NCBI GenBank assembly: GCA_027063545.1
Contig: JAMORN010000123.1
Coordinates: 1 to 8,094, forward strand
Direction of reading: 5' to 3'
Length of the DNA: 8,094 bases
Source: JAMORN01 sp027063545 [NCBI: bacterium]
Lineage (GTDB): Bacteria; JAMORN01
A model generated the notes under the pieces. The model was not told where the DNA came from. It was given only the letters and a program-made list of their open reading frames with translations, and ran no database searches. Numbering within the stretch: the first letter of the stretch is position 1; every line of letters starts with the position of its first letter. Made by a program: the position numbers and the translations under genes. Below, one piece after another: positions 1 to 6,518 of the stretch.

Positions 1-91
1 TATTCTCTACCTCTACATACGCCTTTAAAATAGAGTTAATGCCAACAATGGTTGGAGGTAATATAGGAAGAAAATTACTGCTATTTTTCAT
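1..91 (-). CDS. 5' fragment of a gene, possibly a bactofilin (polymer-forming cytoskeletal protein)
   Basis: An open frame starts at an ATG (91-89), 5 nt after the stop of the M23 peptidase gene, and runs off the left edge. Only 30 residues are visible, beginning MKNSSNFLPILPPTIVG. The stretch TIVGINSILKAYVEVEN has the rhythm of a bactofilin start: a Thr-Ile-hydrophobic-Gly followed by alternating hydrophobic and polar residues, as in a beta-helix strand. Bactofilins are small polymerising proteins often encoded beside M23 peptidases, for example CcmA with Csd1 in Helicobacter pylori, and this context supports the guess. No clear Shine-Dalgarno precedes the ATG, so translation may be coupled to the upstream gene. 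The coding call is fairly safe. The family call is an inference from a short peptide plus context. Confidence 0.45.
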   Translation of the reverse strand, partial: MKNSSNFLPILPPTIVGINSILKAYVEVEN

Positions 92-96
92 AATTT

Positions 97-996
97 TTAA
101 TCTACTATTAATGTATCTGAATAAAAGAAATGTTTTGGATTTACTTGTTTATTATAAATTCTTACTTCGTAGTGTAAATGAGCTCCTGTAGATATACCAG
201 TATTACCAATTTCTCCTATCTTTTGCCATCTTTTTACAACATCTCCTTCTTTAACAAAAATTCGGTGTAAATGAGCATAAACTGTTTTATACTTATTATT
301 ATGCCTAATTATTATTATATTACCATAACTTTTAGAATAATAAGCCTTTTCAATTATTCCATCAGCAGTAGCAAAAACAGGAGTGCCAACTTCTCCGGCA
401 ATATCTAAGCCTTTATGAAATTCATAAGTTCCATATAAAGGATGTATACGCCATCCAAATCCGGATGTAATATGAGTATTTTCTTTAGGACAAGGGAATA
501 TAGAAGGCTTTGTTTCTATTTCAAAATTTTTTTGTTTTAGATTTTGAAGGATTTCATATTTTTTATGACTTAAATATCTTAAAAAGTTGTAATTTATATC
601 ATATACCATTAATGTTCTTGAATAATCTTTATCATTTATTGTGATATAAGCACCACCACCAACTCCGAAGTCTTCTTTACTTTTTATTTGAGGTACAGAA
701 GCAACAATATAATATTCTGGTAACATATTAGAAGCTAGTTTATCAATTTTTTTATTAATTTTTTTTACAAGATATTTATACATATTTAATTCTTTTTTTA
801 CTATAGATAATTTAATTGAATAGTAGTCTTTCTCTATTTTTGAAAAGATAAAGCTTCCGTATATAAACATTAAATAAATAATTAAAACAACAACAATAAT
901 TTTTAAACTATTATATAAATATGAAAAGAGTTTAAAATCAAAAAATTTAATAACAAACTTTTTATTGTTTATTATTAATATGTAATTTTTTATCAT
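97..996 (-). CDS. Membrane-anchored M23 family metallopeptidase (LytM-like peptidoglycan endopeptidase)
   Basis: A 299-residue zinc endopeptidase predicted to cut peptide cross-links in peptidoglycan from the outer face of the cytoplasmic membrane. A Lys-rich N-terminus is followed by one membrane segment (about 29-51) and a Lys-rich, probably coiled linker (about 53-90). A less conserved region comes next, with the M23 domain at about 173-290. Zinc ligands by comparison with LytM are H194 and D198 (HKGLD) and H275 (HLHYE). H242 (YAHLH) and H273 are the expected catalytic histidines, so the enzyme looks active. The domain opens with the usual [12 protein letters not shown]. The ATG at 996-994 overlaps the end of the frame-corrected PAP2 gene by 35 nt, and a weak GGA-containing site lies upstream of it. 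The next gene starts 5 nt after its stop and may be a bactofilin, a known partner type for shape-determining M23 enzymes. The family is certain; the exact substrate bond is not visible. Confidence 0.95.
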   Translation of the reverse strand: MIKNYILIINNKKFVIKFFDFKLFSYLYNSLKIIVVVLIIYLMFIYGSFIFSKIEKDYYSIKLSIVKKELNMYKYLVKKINKKIDKLASNMLPEYYIVASVPQIKSKEDFGVGGGAYITINDKDYSRTLMVYDINYNFLRYLSHKKYEILQNLKQKNFEIETKPSIFPCPKENTHITSGFGWRIHPLYGTYEFHKGLDIAGEVGTPVFATADGIIEKAYYSKSYGNIIIIRHNNKYKTVYAHLHRIFVKEGDVVKRWQKIGEIGNTGISTGAHLHYEVRIYNKQVNPKHFFYSDTLIVD

Positions 997-1150
997 ATTC
1001 TATCCATGTAGCAAATTTAAACATAAAAAAAGCTATTAAAGCTCCTAGTAAATAACCAAAAATTACATCACTAGGCCAGTGTACTCCTATATAAATTTTG
1101 GATAAAGCAACTAAAATGCCAAATAAATAATATATTGTAATAAATAATTT
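962..1150 (-). pseudogene. Out-of-frame C-terminal part of the PAP2 phosphatase (third catalytic motif)
   Basis: Sixty-two codons in the -1 frame relative to the upstream PAP2 reading frame, ending at a TAA (964-962). The translation contains [19 protein letters not shown], which matches the third PAP2 signature S-[RK]-x5-H-x3-D with its catalytic His and Asp. A membrane helix ([13 protein letters not shown]) and a charged tail follow. This frame has no start codon at its beginning and is closed just upstream by an in-frame TAA at 1153-1151. The frame change must therefore fall between 1153 and 1111. Joined to the upstream part it gives 197 residues, a normal PAP2 length. The end overlaps the start of the M23 gene by 35 nt. 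It may be a true mutation, an assembly or sequencing indel in the A5 run, or less likely a recoding event. The preserved motif suggests the break is recent or artefactual. Confidence 0.85.
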
Positions 1151-1554
1151 TTAATTTCTTTATTAGATTTTACTTTTTCTTTTATAAATAAAAAAAGAAA
1201 AATAGTTATATATCCCCATGTTATAACATGGTTAGATGGAAAAGAAAAAGATCTCTTTAGGCCTTCTAAACATTTATAACTTTCAAAGTTAAAAAAAATA
1301 CTACAAGGTCGTGGGATTTTATATAAATATTTTAATAAATTTCCAATAAAATCAACAATACCTACCCCAACAACTAATAGTAGAAAAAAGATAAAAAAAC
1401 TTTTTTTATATGTCAAGAAAAAATAAACACTTATCAAACTAAACATAATTATTAAAAAAATTCTATTGGATATAGTTTTAAAAAAGATATTCAAAATATT
1501 TATATCGATTGAATTTATTATATTAAAAAGATATCTTTCCCATTCAAATATCAT
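1111..1554 (-). CDS. PAP2 superfamily phosphatase, N-terminal 147 residues up to a frameshift
   Basis: This reading frame encodes a hydrophobic integral membrane protein with the first two PAP2 (type 2 phosphatidic acid phosphatase) signatures. These are K75-x6-R82-P83 (within KYLYKIPRP) and P106-S-N-H109. Several membrane helices are evident (about 31-49, 51-70 and 110-124). The third signature, which carries the catalytic His and Asp, is missing here because the frame closes at a TAG (1113-1111). It lies just downstream in another frame (see the entry at 962-1150). Restoring one base in the A5 run (plus-strand T5 at 1148-1152) gives a normal 197-residue PAP2 protein. Family members dephosphorylate lipid phosphates such as undecaprenyl pyrophosphate or phosphatidylglycerophosphate. 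Lipid-carrier recycling would suit the adjoining M23 gene, but the substrate is an inference. The ATG lies 10 nt after the pyrC stop with only a weak GAG-type ribosome site. Confidence 0.85.
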   Translation of the reverse strand: MIFEWERYLFNIINSIDINILNIFFKTISNRIFLIIMFSLISVYFFLTYKKSFFIFFLLLVVGVGIVDFIGNLLKYLYKIPRPCSIFFNFESYKCLEGLKRSFSFPSNHVITWGYITIFLFLFIKEKVKSNKEIKNYLLQYIIYLAF

Positions 1555-1564
1555 ATTCTCAATA

Positions 1565-2866
1565 TTAATCTTTTCTTACATATTTATTTTTATAAAAAGT
1601 ATATAAAACATCTCCTTTAAATTCCATTCCAATAAAAGGAGAATTTTTAGACCTTGAATGAAATTTATTTTTATCTATTTTTATTGACTTTTCTATATCT
1701 ACAATTGTAAAATTAACAGTTTCACCTTCTTTTATTTTTATTTCTTTTAAGCCAAGTATTTTTCTAGGATTTATACTTAATAATTCTACAATTTTAGTTA
1801 AAGGAAGTTTTTCCTTATGATATAGTATATCACAAACAACATTAAAGGCAGTTTCAAGACCAATAACGCCAAATTTAGCAAGTTCAAATTCATTATCTTT
1901 TTGAGATGGAGTGTGAGGAGCATGGTCAGTGGCAATAACATCAATAACTCCATTTTTTATTCCTTCAATTATAGCTTTTCTATCTTCTTCTGTTCTTAAA
2001 GGAGGATTCATTTTTAAATTACCATCTAATTTTTCTAAAAGAGCATCCTCTGTTAGACTTATATAGTGGGGGGTTGTCTCAGATGTTATTTTAACTCCTT
2101 TTTTCTTCATCATTTCAATTACTTCAACAGAATATTTTGTAGAGACATGAGCAATATGTATTTTGTAATTTAAATATTCTGCTATAACAGCATCTCTATA
2201 CACATATATGCTTTCAGAAATAGGAGGAATCCCCTTTATCCCCCATTTGCTTGAAACCTTTCCTTCATTTATATGCCCCCCTTTTAAAAAAGGATCTTCA
2301 CAATGGGAGATTATTAGTCCATCAAACATAGAAGCATACTTTAGAGCATTTATCATGATCTCTGTATTTAAAATGCTATCACCATCATCACTAAAGGCTA
2401 TTGCTCCTGCCTCTTTTAATGTTAGCATTTCTGATAAAAATTCACCTTTTCTTTCTTGAGTTATAGAGGCTATAGGATATATATCTATAGGTGTTTTTTC
2501 TGCTTTTTTTAAGATATCTTTTATAATTGAAGGATTATCTATAGGAGGATTAGTGTTGGGCATAATTGCAACACCAGTAAAGCCTCCATAAAAGGCTGCT
2601 AATGCTCCTGTTTCAATAGTTTCTTTATTTGACTCTTTAAAATCTCTAAAATGAACATGCATATCAAAAAAAGCAGGAAGTAAATACATAGAATCCTGAG
2701 ATTCTATTGTTAAGACATCTTTATCATCTTTCAGAAAATCAGTTTTTGCTATCTTCTGAATAATACCATCTTCTACATAAATATATCCTTTTTTGAAATT
2801 TTTATCATTAGAAGAGTAATATTTAATATTTTTTATATAAAGTTTTTTAAACCTCTTTATGCTCAT
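1565..2866 (-). CDS. pyrC: Dihydroorotase, class I type (pyrimidine biosynthesis)
   Basis: A 433-residue amidohydrolase that interconverts N-carbamoyl-aspartate and dihydroorotate, the third step of UMP synthesis in the cytoplasm. The metal site is complete by comparison with Bacillus-type enzymes: H70 and H72 (DMHVHFRD), D160/D161 (FSDDG, the bridging Asp position), H188 (SHCED), H240 (AHVST) and D314 (ATDHAPH). Substrate-loop motifs MPNTNPP (102-108) and MNPPLR (286-291) are also present. The length is normal for the class. The ATG (2866-2864) overlaps the pyrB TGA in an ATGA arrangement. A strong GGAGG site sits inside the last pyrB codons, so the two genes are probably translationally coupled. 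Its product step follows PyrB directly. The short class I form lacks the carboxylated lysine of class II enzymes and often needs or associates with the carbamoyltransferase; that association is only an inference here. Confidence 0.97.
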   Translation of the reverse strand: MSIKRFKKLYIKNIKYYSSNDKNFKKGYIYVEDGIIQKIAKTDFLKDDKDVLTIESQDSMYLLPAFFDMHVHFRDFKESNKETIETGALAAFYGGFTGVAIMPNTNPPIDNPSIIKDILKKAEKTPIDIYPIASITQERKGEFLSEMLTLKEAGAIAFSDDGDSILNTEIMINALKYASMFDGLIISHCEDPFLKGGHINEGKVSSKWGIKGIPPISESIYVYRDAVIAEYLNYKIHIAHVSTKYSVEVIEMMKKKGVKITSETTPHYISLTEDALLEKLDGNLKMNPPLRTEEDRKAIIEGIKNGVIDVIATDHAPHTPSQKDNEFELAKFGVIGLETAFNVVCDILYHKEKLPLTKIVELLSINPRKILGLKEIKIKEGETVNFTIVDIEKSIKIDKNKFHSRSKNSPFIGMEFKGDVLYTFYKNKYVRKD

Positions 2867-3792
2867 CCTCTTCCTCCAAGAAGTTTATAGAGTATAGCCA
2901 TTCTCATTGCAACCCCATTTGTTACCTGAGGGAGTATAACACTATCTTTGCTGTCTGCTACTTTTGAGTCTATTTCAACACCTCTATTCATAGGACCAGG
3001 ATGCATTATAAGTGCATTACCTTTTATTCTTTCGTATCTTTCACTAGTTAATCCAAAAAAATCATTATATTCTTTAATAGAAGGAAATAATCCTTTTTTT
3101 TGTCTTTCTAATTGTATTCTTAAATTATTTATAACATCAACACCTTCTATTGCTTTATCCATATCAGTATATACCTCATCAACACCTAGAATATAAGGAT
3201 CTTCAGGCAGAAGTGTTTTAGGTCCGCAGATTCTCACCTTTGCACCTAGTTTTTTTAAAGCATATATATTACTTCGTGCTACCCGAGAGTGTTTAATATC
3301 ACCTGCTATTAAAACAACCTTACCTTTTAAATCGCCTAAGTTTTCTATCATTGTAAATATATCAAGAAGTGCCTGCGTTGGATGCTCATGAGCACCATCA
3401 CCAGCATTTATTATAGCAGAGCTATTAAAAGTAGAGATATATCTTGGTAAATCAACTAAAGAGTGTCTTACTACTATAGCATCTATTTTCATAGCCTCAA
3501 TATTTAAAATTGTATCTTTAATACTTTCTCCTTTATTTAAAGAAGAAGTAGAAGCAGAAAAGTTTATAACATCACAGCCCAATCTTTTTTCAGCAACTTC
3601 AAAAGATACTCTGGTTCTTGTAGAAGGTTCAAAAAATAGATTTACCACAGTTTTTCCCTTTAATGTGGGAACTGACTTAACAGGCTTTTCTAATACTTCT
3701 TTAAAACTTTTTGCTAGTTCTACTAATTCAAGAATATCTTCTTTAGATAATTCTTCTATACCAATGAGATGTTTAGGATAAAGTTTTTCCAT
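2863..3792 (-). CDS. pyrB: Aspartate carbamoyltransferase catalytic subunit
   Basis: Joins carbamoyl phosphate and aspartate to give N-carbamoyl-aspartate, the first committed step of pyrimidine synthesis. From the chosen start the protein has 309 residues, normal for the family. The carbamoyl-phosphate loop is STRT at 57-60 (FFEPSTRTRVSFE). The 80s-loop lysine is K87 (SSLNKGES), with R109 (VRH), H137 (HPTQALLD), and R225 and Q227 (NNLRIQLER) following. The HPGP loop sits near 264-267. All expected catalytic positions are filled. I prefer the ATG at 3792-3790 because AAGGAG lies 6 nt before it. An in-frame ATG at 3807-3805 would add five residues, but its only purine-rich stretch directly abuts the start codon. 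The start lies inside the pyrR coding end (20-nt overlap) and the stop overlaps pyrC. No pyrI regulatory-subunit gene is in the window. Confidence 0.96.
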   Translation of the reverse strand: MEKLYPKHLIGIEELSKEDILELVELAKSFKEVLEKPVKSVPTLKGKTVVNLFFEPSTRTRVSFEVAEKRLGCDVINFSASTSSLNKGESIKDTILNIEAMKIDAIVVRHSLVDLPRYISTFNSSAIINAGDGAHEHPTQALLDIFTMIENLGDLKGKVVLIAGDIKHSRVARSNIYALKKLGAKVRICGPKTLLPEDPYILGVDEVYTDMDKAIEGVDVINNLRIQLERQKKGLFPSIKEYNDFFGLTSERYERIKGNALIMHPGPMNRGVEIDSKVADSKDSVILPQVTNGVAMRMAILYKLLGGRG

Positions 3793-4312
3793 AAAAAACT
3801 CCTTCATCCTTATCTATTTCTTTTAAATGAACTTCTATTGATATATTCTTTTCAACTTGTATTTGTCTTCCTTTATATTCAACAAAACAAGGAATTTCCC
3901 TTTCACCAATTCTGTCTATAATAGCAAGAACTTTTATTTTTTTTGGCCTTCCAAACGAAAAGATTGCTTCTATAGCTGCTCTTATTGTTCTTCCAGTATG
4001 TACCACATCATCGACTAATATTATCTCTTTATCTTCTACATCAAAAGGAATTTCTGAACCCTCTACAGAAGGATGAACAAATTTCCGGGAAAAGTCATCT
4101 CTATAAAATGTAATATCTAAAGCACCAAATAATAAATCAACACCTTCTTTATTTTTTATAATATCTTTTATTCTTTTACCTATTATATCCCCTCTTCTTT
4201 TTATACCAATTATTGCCAAATTTGAAAAGTTATCATGTTCTTTTTCTATTATTTCAAAAGCAAGGCGTTCTATAATTTTGTTAAGTTGCTTTTCATTTAT
4301 AACTGTTTTCAT
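3773..4312 (-). CDS. pyrR: PyrR bifunctional pyr operon regulator / uracil phosphoribosyltransferase
   Basis: A type I phosphoribosyltransferase-fold protein of 179 residues from the chosen ATG. In Bacillus-type systems PyrR binds pyr mRNA in response to UMP and PRPP and has weak uracil phosphoribosyltransferase activity. The PRPP loop is clear: ILVDDVVHTGRT, with VDD-to-T at about 100-109. Other matches to Bacillus PyrR are GIKRRGD near the N-terminus, LDITFYRDD in the middle, and GRPKKIKVLAIIDR after the loop. The start MKTVINEKQLNKIIERLAF aligns with the usual PyrR N-terminus, so I take the ATG at 4312-4310, with AAGGA about 10 nt upstream. A TTG at 4342-4340 would add ten unlikely residues. 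The gap to the HD-GYP stop is 38 nt and holds a weak inverted repeat. The 3' end overlaps pyrB by 20 nt. The pyrB and pyrC neighbours confirm the role; no Bacillus-like attenuator was recognised. Confidence 0.95.
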   Translation of the reverse strand: MKTVINEKQLNKIIERLAFEIIEKEHDNFSNLAIIGIKRRGDIIGKRIKDIIKNKEGVDLLFGALDITFYRDDFSRKFVHPSVEGSEIPFDVEDKEIILVDDVVHTGRTIRAAIEAIFSFGRPKKIKVLAIIDRIGEREIPCFVEYKGRQIQVEKNISIEVHLKEIDKDEGVFYGKTLS

Positions 4313-4317
4313 AACAC

Positions 4318-4350
4318 AGAAATCCTTTTTAATAAAATACAAAAATTTCT
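4318..4350 (-). repeat. Weak inverted repeat in the HD-GYP/pyrR gap covering the pyrR ribosome site
   Basis: Read on the minus strand, AGAAAT (4350-4345) and ATTTCT (4323-4318) are perfect complements. Inside them a short T run faces an A run across a 10-nt loop, with a two-base GG bulge. The A-run/GG/A stretch is also the AAGGA ribosome site of pyrR, so a folded form would occlude it. The arms begin immediately after the HD-GYP stop codon. Stems are almost all A:U, so stability is doubtful and chance is plausible in such AT-rich DNA. There is no following U tract of terminator type. Confidence 0.3.
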
Positions 4351-5529
4351 TTATAATAAAATACCAATTTTTACATCTAAATGCTCTTTTAGATCTAAAT
4401 AAATAGGAGGATCAATTCTATCATTATTTTTACTTTTAAATAAAACAATTAAAGGTCTTTCAGGTTTATTTTCATCCACTTCAACAACAGCCCCTTTATA
4501 TCCTAGTAAAGTTTTGTCATTTGCTTCTTTTATATATATTAAACTACCCACAGGATAAACAGGTATTGTTTTTAGAAATTCTTCAACAATTACCTTATTA
4601 AGATGAGATCCAGCAACTTTTATTATAATTTTTAAAGCCTCTTCAGGAGTTTTGGGTTTAGAATATGGCCTTGGTGATATCATTGCTACATAGGTATCTG
4701 CTACAGTCACTATTTCAGCATACCTATGAATTATATTAGGGTCAAAATCTTTTCTATATGGATATTCATTTCTCCCCTTTAGTCCTCTTGGATAACCAGA
4801 ACCATCTTGGCGTTCATGATGTTGATATGCTACATGTGCAGATAAAAGTGAAATATCGGAATTTGATTTTAAAATTTCAAAACCATAAATTGGATGTTCT
4901 TTTATTAATGAAAATTCTTCAAATGTAAGTTTACCCTTTTTGTTTATTATTTCATTTGGTATAACTACCATACCTATATTATGAAGAAGTGCTCCAATTG
5001 CTAACTCCTCAAGTTCATATTTATTAAATTGAAATCTTACTCCTAAATGAACACTTATTACAGTAACATCTATTGCATGTTGATAAAAATAGTTGTTTAA
5101 CCCTCTTATTAAAGATAAATTTATTAAATTTGAAGTATCTGTTAAAACATTTTCTATAATTCCAGAGACAACATTTTTTATTTTGGAAGGAATTATGATA
5201 TTTTTAAAGTCTTTAGATTTTAACATTTGTTTTAGATTTTTTACTGTATCCTTTTGGGTTTCTACCATTTTTTTTAGATTTTCAACACTTTCTCTTAATA
5301 CTTTATTTGTTTGAAGCATTGTTATTTCAGATAGAGTCTCCTGAGGTGTAATCCCCTTTGTGTCATCATCAATAATATAAAGCCCAGGATAGCCTAATTT
5401 TTTAATTTTTTCAATATACATTTGAGTTAAAACTTCACCTCTTGCTAGAAGTAAATCTCCTTTCTCTGAGATAATAGATTTCCCTAAAATCATTCCAGGT
5501 TTTACTTCATCTATGGGATAGTATATCAT
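4351..5529 (-). CDS. HD-GYP family protein with altered HD motif (putative cyclic-di-nucleotide phosphodiesterase or sensor)
   Basis: 392 residues in three parts. The N-terminal domain (about 1-55) has the PGMILGKSI and GDLLLARGEVLT pattern common in stand-alone HD-GYP proteins. A helical, probably coiled-coil linker follows (about 66-108). The HD-GYP domain (about 145-315) has a small C-terminal beta-rich domain (about 322-390) after it. HD-GYP enzymes hydrolyse cyclic di-GMP at a two- or three-metal site. Conserved here are H151, H183, H212 (KEHP), H237-H238-E239, D242, G245-Y-P247 and D278 (VAD). The HD aspartate itself is Asn (H183-N184), and the second Asp of the usual ADxxDA is Val (V281). 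About a dozen extra residues lie between GLKG and the AEIVTVAD stretch. Activity is therefore uncertain; it could bind nucleotide without cutting it. The ATG overlaps the moxR stop by 4 nt and has an AAGGTG ribosome site, so it is probably co-translated with moxR. Confidence 0.92.
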   Translation of the reverse strand: MIYYPIDEVKPGMILGKSIISEKGDLLLARGEVLTQMYIEKIKKLGYPGLYIIDDDTKGITPQETLSEITMLQTNKVLRESVENLKKMVETQKDTVKNLKQMLKSKDFKNIIIPSKIKNVVSGIIENVLTDTSNLINLSLIRGLNNYFYQHAIDVTVISVHLGVRFQFNKYELEELAIGALLHNIGMVVIPNEIINKKGKLTFEEFSLIKEHPIYGFEILKSNSDISLLSAHVAYQHHERQDGSGYPRGLKGRNEYPYRKDFDPNIIHRYAEIVTVADTYVAMISPRPYSKPKTPEEALKIIIKVAGSHLNKVIVEEFLKTIPVYPVGSLIYIKEANDKTLLGYKGAVVEVDENKPERPLIVLFKSKNNDRIDPPIYLDLKEHLDVKIGILL

Positions 5530-6518
5530 ATCTTCACCTTTTCTAATATTTTCTCTATAATATACTTTGTGTTTATATTATCCATTTTTGCCTGAAAGTT
5601 TAAAATAATTCTATGATTTAAAACCTCATATAAAATATTATCTATATCACTTTTTTCTACCATAAATTTACCATCAAGTAGTGCTTTAATCTTTGCTCCT
5701 TTTAAAATTGTTTCTGTTCCTCTTGGTCCAACACCCCACTCCACATATTTTTTTACTTCATCTATTTTTGATAGTTCCTTTCTTGTTTCTTGAACTATTT
5801 TTATTATATACTCTATTAATTTTTCTGAAATAACTACATTGTCAACAAAATTTATAATTTCAAATATATCATTTTTATTTAAAATCTTTTCAATAACAAT
5901 CTTTTCTCTTTTAAATGTATTTATTAAAATTTCTTTTTCTTCTTCAAAATTAGGATATGATAACTCAAGAGAAAAAGCGAATCTATCAAGTTGAGCCTCT
6001 GGAAGAGGATATGTACCCTCTTGTTCTAATGGATTTTGTGTTGCAATTACCATAAATGGAAGATCAAGTTTATATAGAAAATTTCCTACATTTATCTGTT
6101 TTTCCTGCATTGCTTCCAATAAAGCAGATTGGGTTTTAGGAGGGGTTCTGTTAATTTCATCTGCAAGAAGAATATTTGTAAAAATAGGCCCTTTTTGAAA
6201 TTTAAATATTTTTTGATTTGTGGTTGGATCTATATCAATAATTTCTGTGCCAATAATATCAGAAGGTATTAAATCTGGAGTAAATTGTATTCTTTTAAAG
6301 TCCAAATCTAAAACATGAGCAAATGTTTCTGCTAAAAGACTTTTTGCAAGTCCAGGAACTCCTATTATTAATATATGACCCTCTGTAAAAAGGGCATAAA
6401 ATAAAAAATCTATTATTCTATCTAACCCAACTATTTTTTTATGTATTTCTTTTTTAGCAGTATTAATTTTCTCTAAAATATTCTCTATCTTTCTATTATT
6501 TTTAATAATAGTTTCCAT
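5526..6518 (-). CDS. MoxR family AAA+ ATPase
   Basis: A 330-residue cytoplasmic AAA+ ATPase of the MoxR branch, a group thought to act as chaperone-like remodelling factors, often with VWA-domain partners. Walker A is GVPGLAKS (53-60), the MoxR form with Ala before Lys. Walker B is LLADE (117-121), followed by INRTPPKTQSALLEAMQE. Sensor 1 is N162 (ATQNP), the arginine finger is R179 (LDRF), and a sensor 2-type GPRGTE sits at 264-269. The C-terminal helical lid domain follows and the length is standard. It is the first gene of the minus-strand operon and overlaps the HD-GYP gene by an ATGA. The usual DUF58/VWA neighbours are not beside it in this window, so its client is unknown. The ribosome site before the ATG (6518-6516) is weak, with only AAGAGA upstream. 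The family call is certain. Confidence 0.95.
   Translation of the reverse strand: METIIKNNRKIENILEKINTAKKEIHKKIVGLDRIIDFLFYALFTEGHILIIGVPGLAKSLLAETFAHVLDLDFKRIQFTPDLIPSDIIGTEIIDIDPTTNQKIFKFQKGPIFTNILLADEINRTPPKTQSALLEAMQEKQINVGNFLYKLDLPFMVIATQNPLEQEGTYPLPEAQLDRFAFSLELSYPNFEEEKEILINTFKREKIVIEKILNKNDIFEIINFVDNVVISEKLIEYIIKIVQETRKELSKIDEVKKYVEWGVGPRGTETILKGAKIKALLDGKFMVEKSDIDNILYEVLNHRIILNFQAKMDNINTKYIIEKILEKVKI

Noticed and set aside
1140-1160. Programmed -1 frameshifting in the PAP2 gene
   Set aside because: The site reads T-AAA-AAT rather than a good X-XXY-YYZ heptamer. The A run is only five long, short for transcriptional slippage, and I saw no obvious stimulatory hairpin. An indel is simpler.
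1148-1200. Homopolymer A/T runs as possible repeats or phase-variable tracts
   Set aside because: Runs of 5-7 A or T occur throughout the window as expected from base composition. Only the one at 1148-1152 coincides with a frame problem.
2208-2459. 83-codon plus-strand open frame
   Set aside because: It lies wholly inside pyrC on the opposite strand, has no recognisable domain, and pyrC has complete catalytic motifs there.
2948-3196. 82-codon plus-strand open frame
   Set aside because: Antisense shadow of pyrB, which is fully conserved across this stretch.
4313-4342. TTG start for pyrR at 4342
   Set aside because: It would add ten residues not seen in PyrR proteins. The ATG at 4312 aligns with the family N-terminus and has AAGGA upstream.
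5093-5314. 73-codon plus-strand open frame
   Set aside because: Antisense to the HD-GYP linker; its Phe-rich make-up simply mirrors Lys/Glu codons on the other strand.
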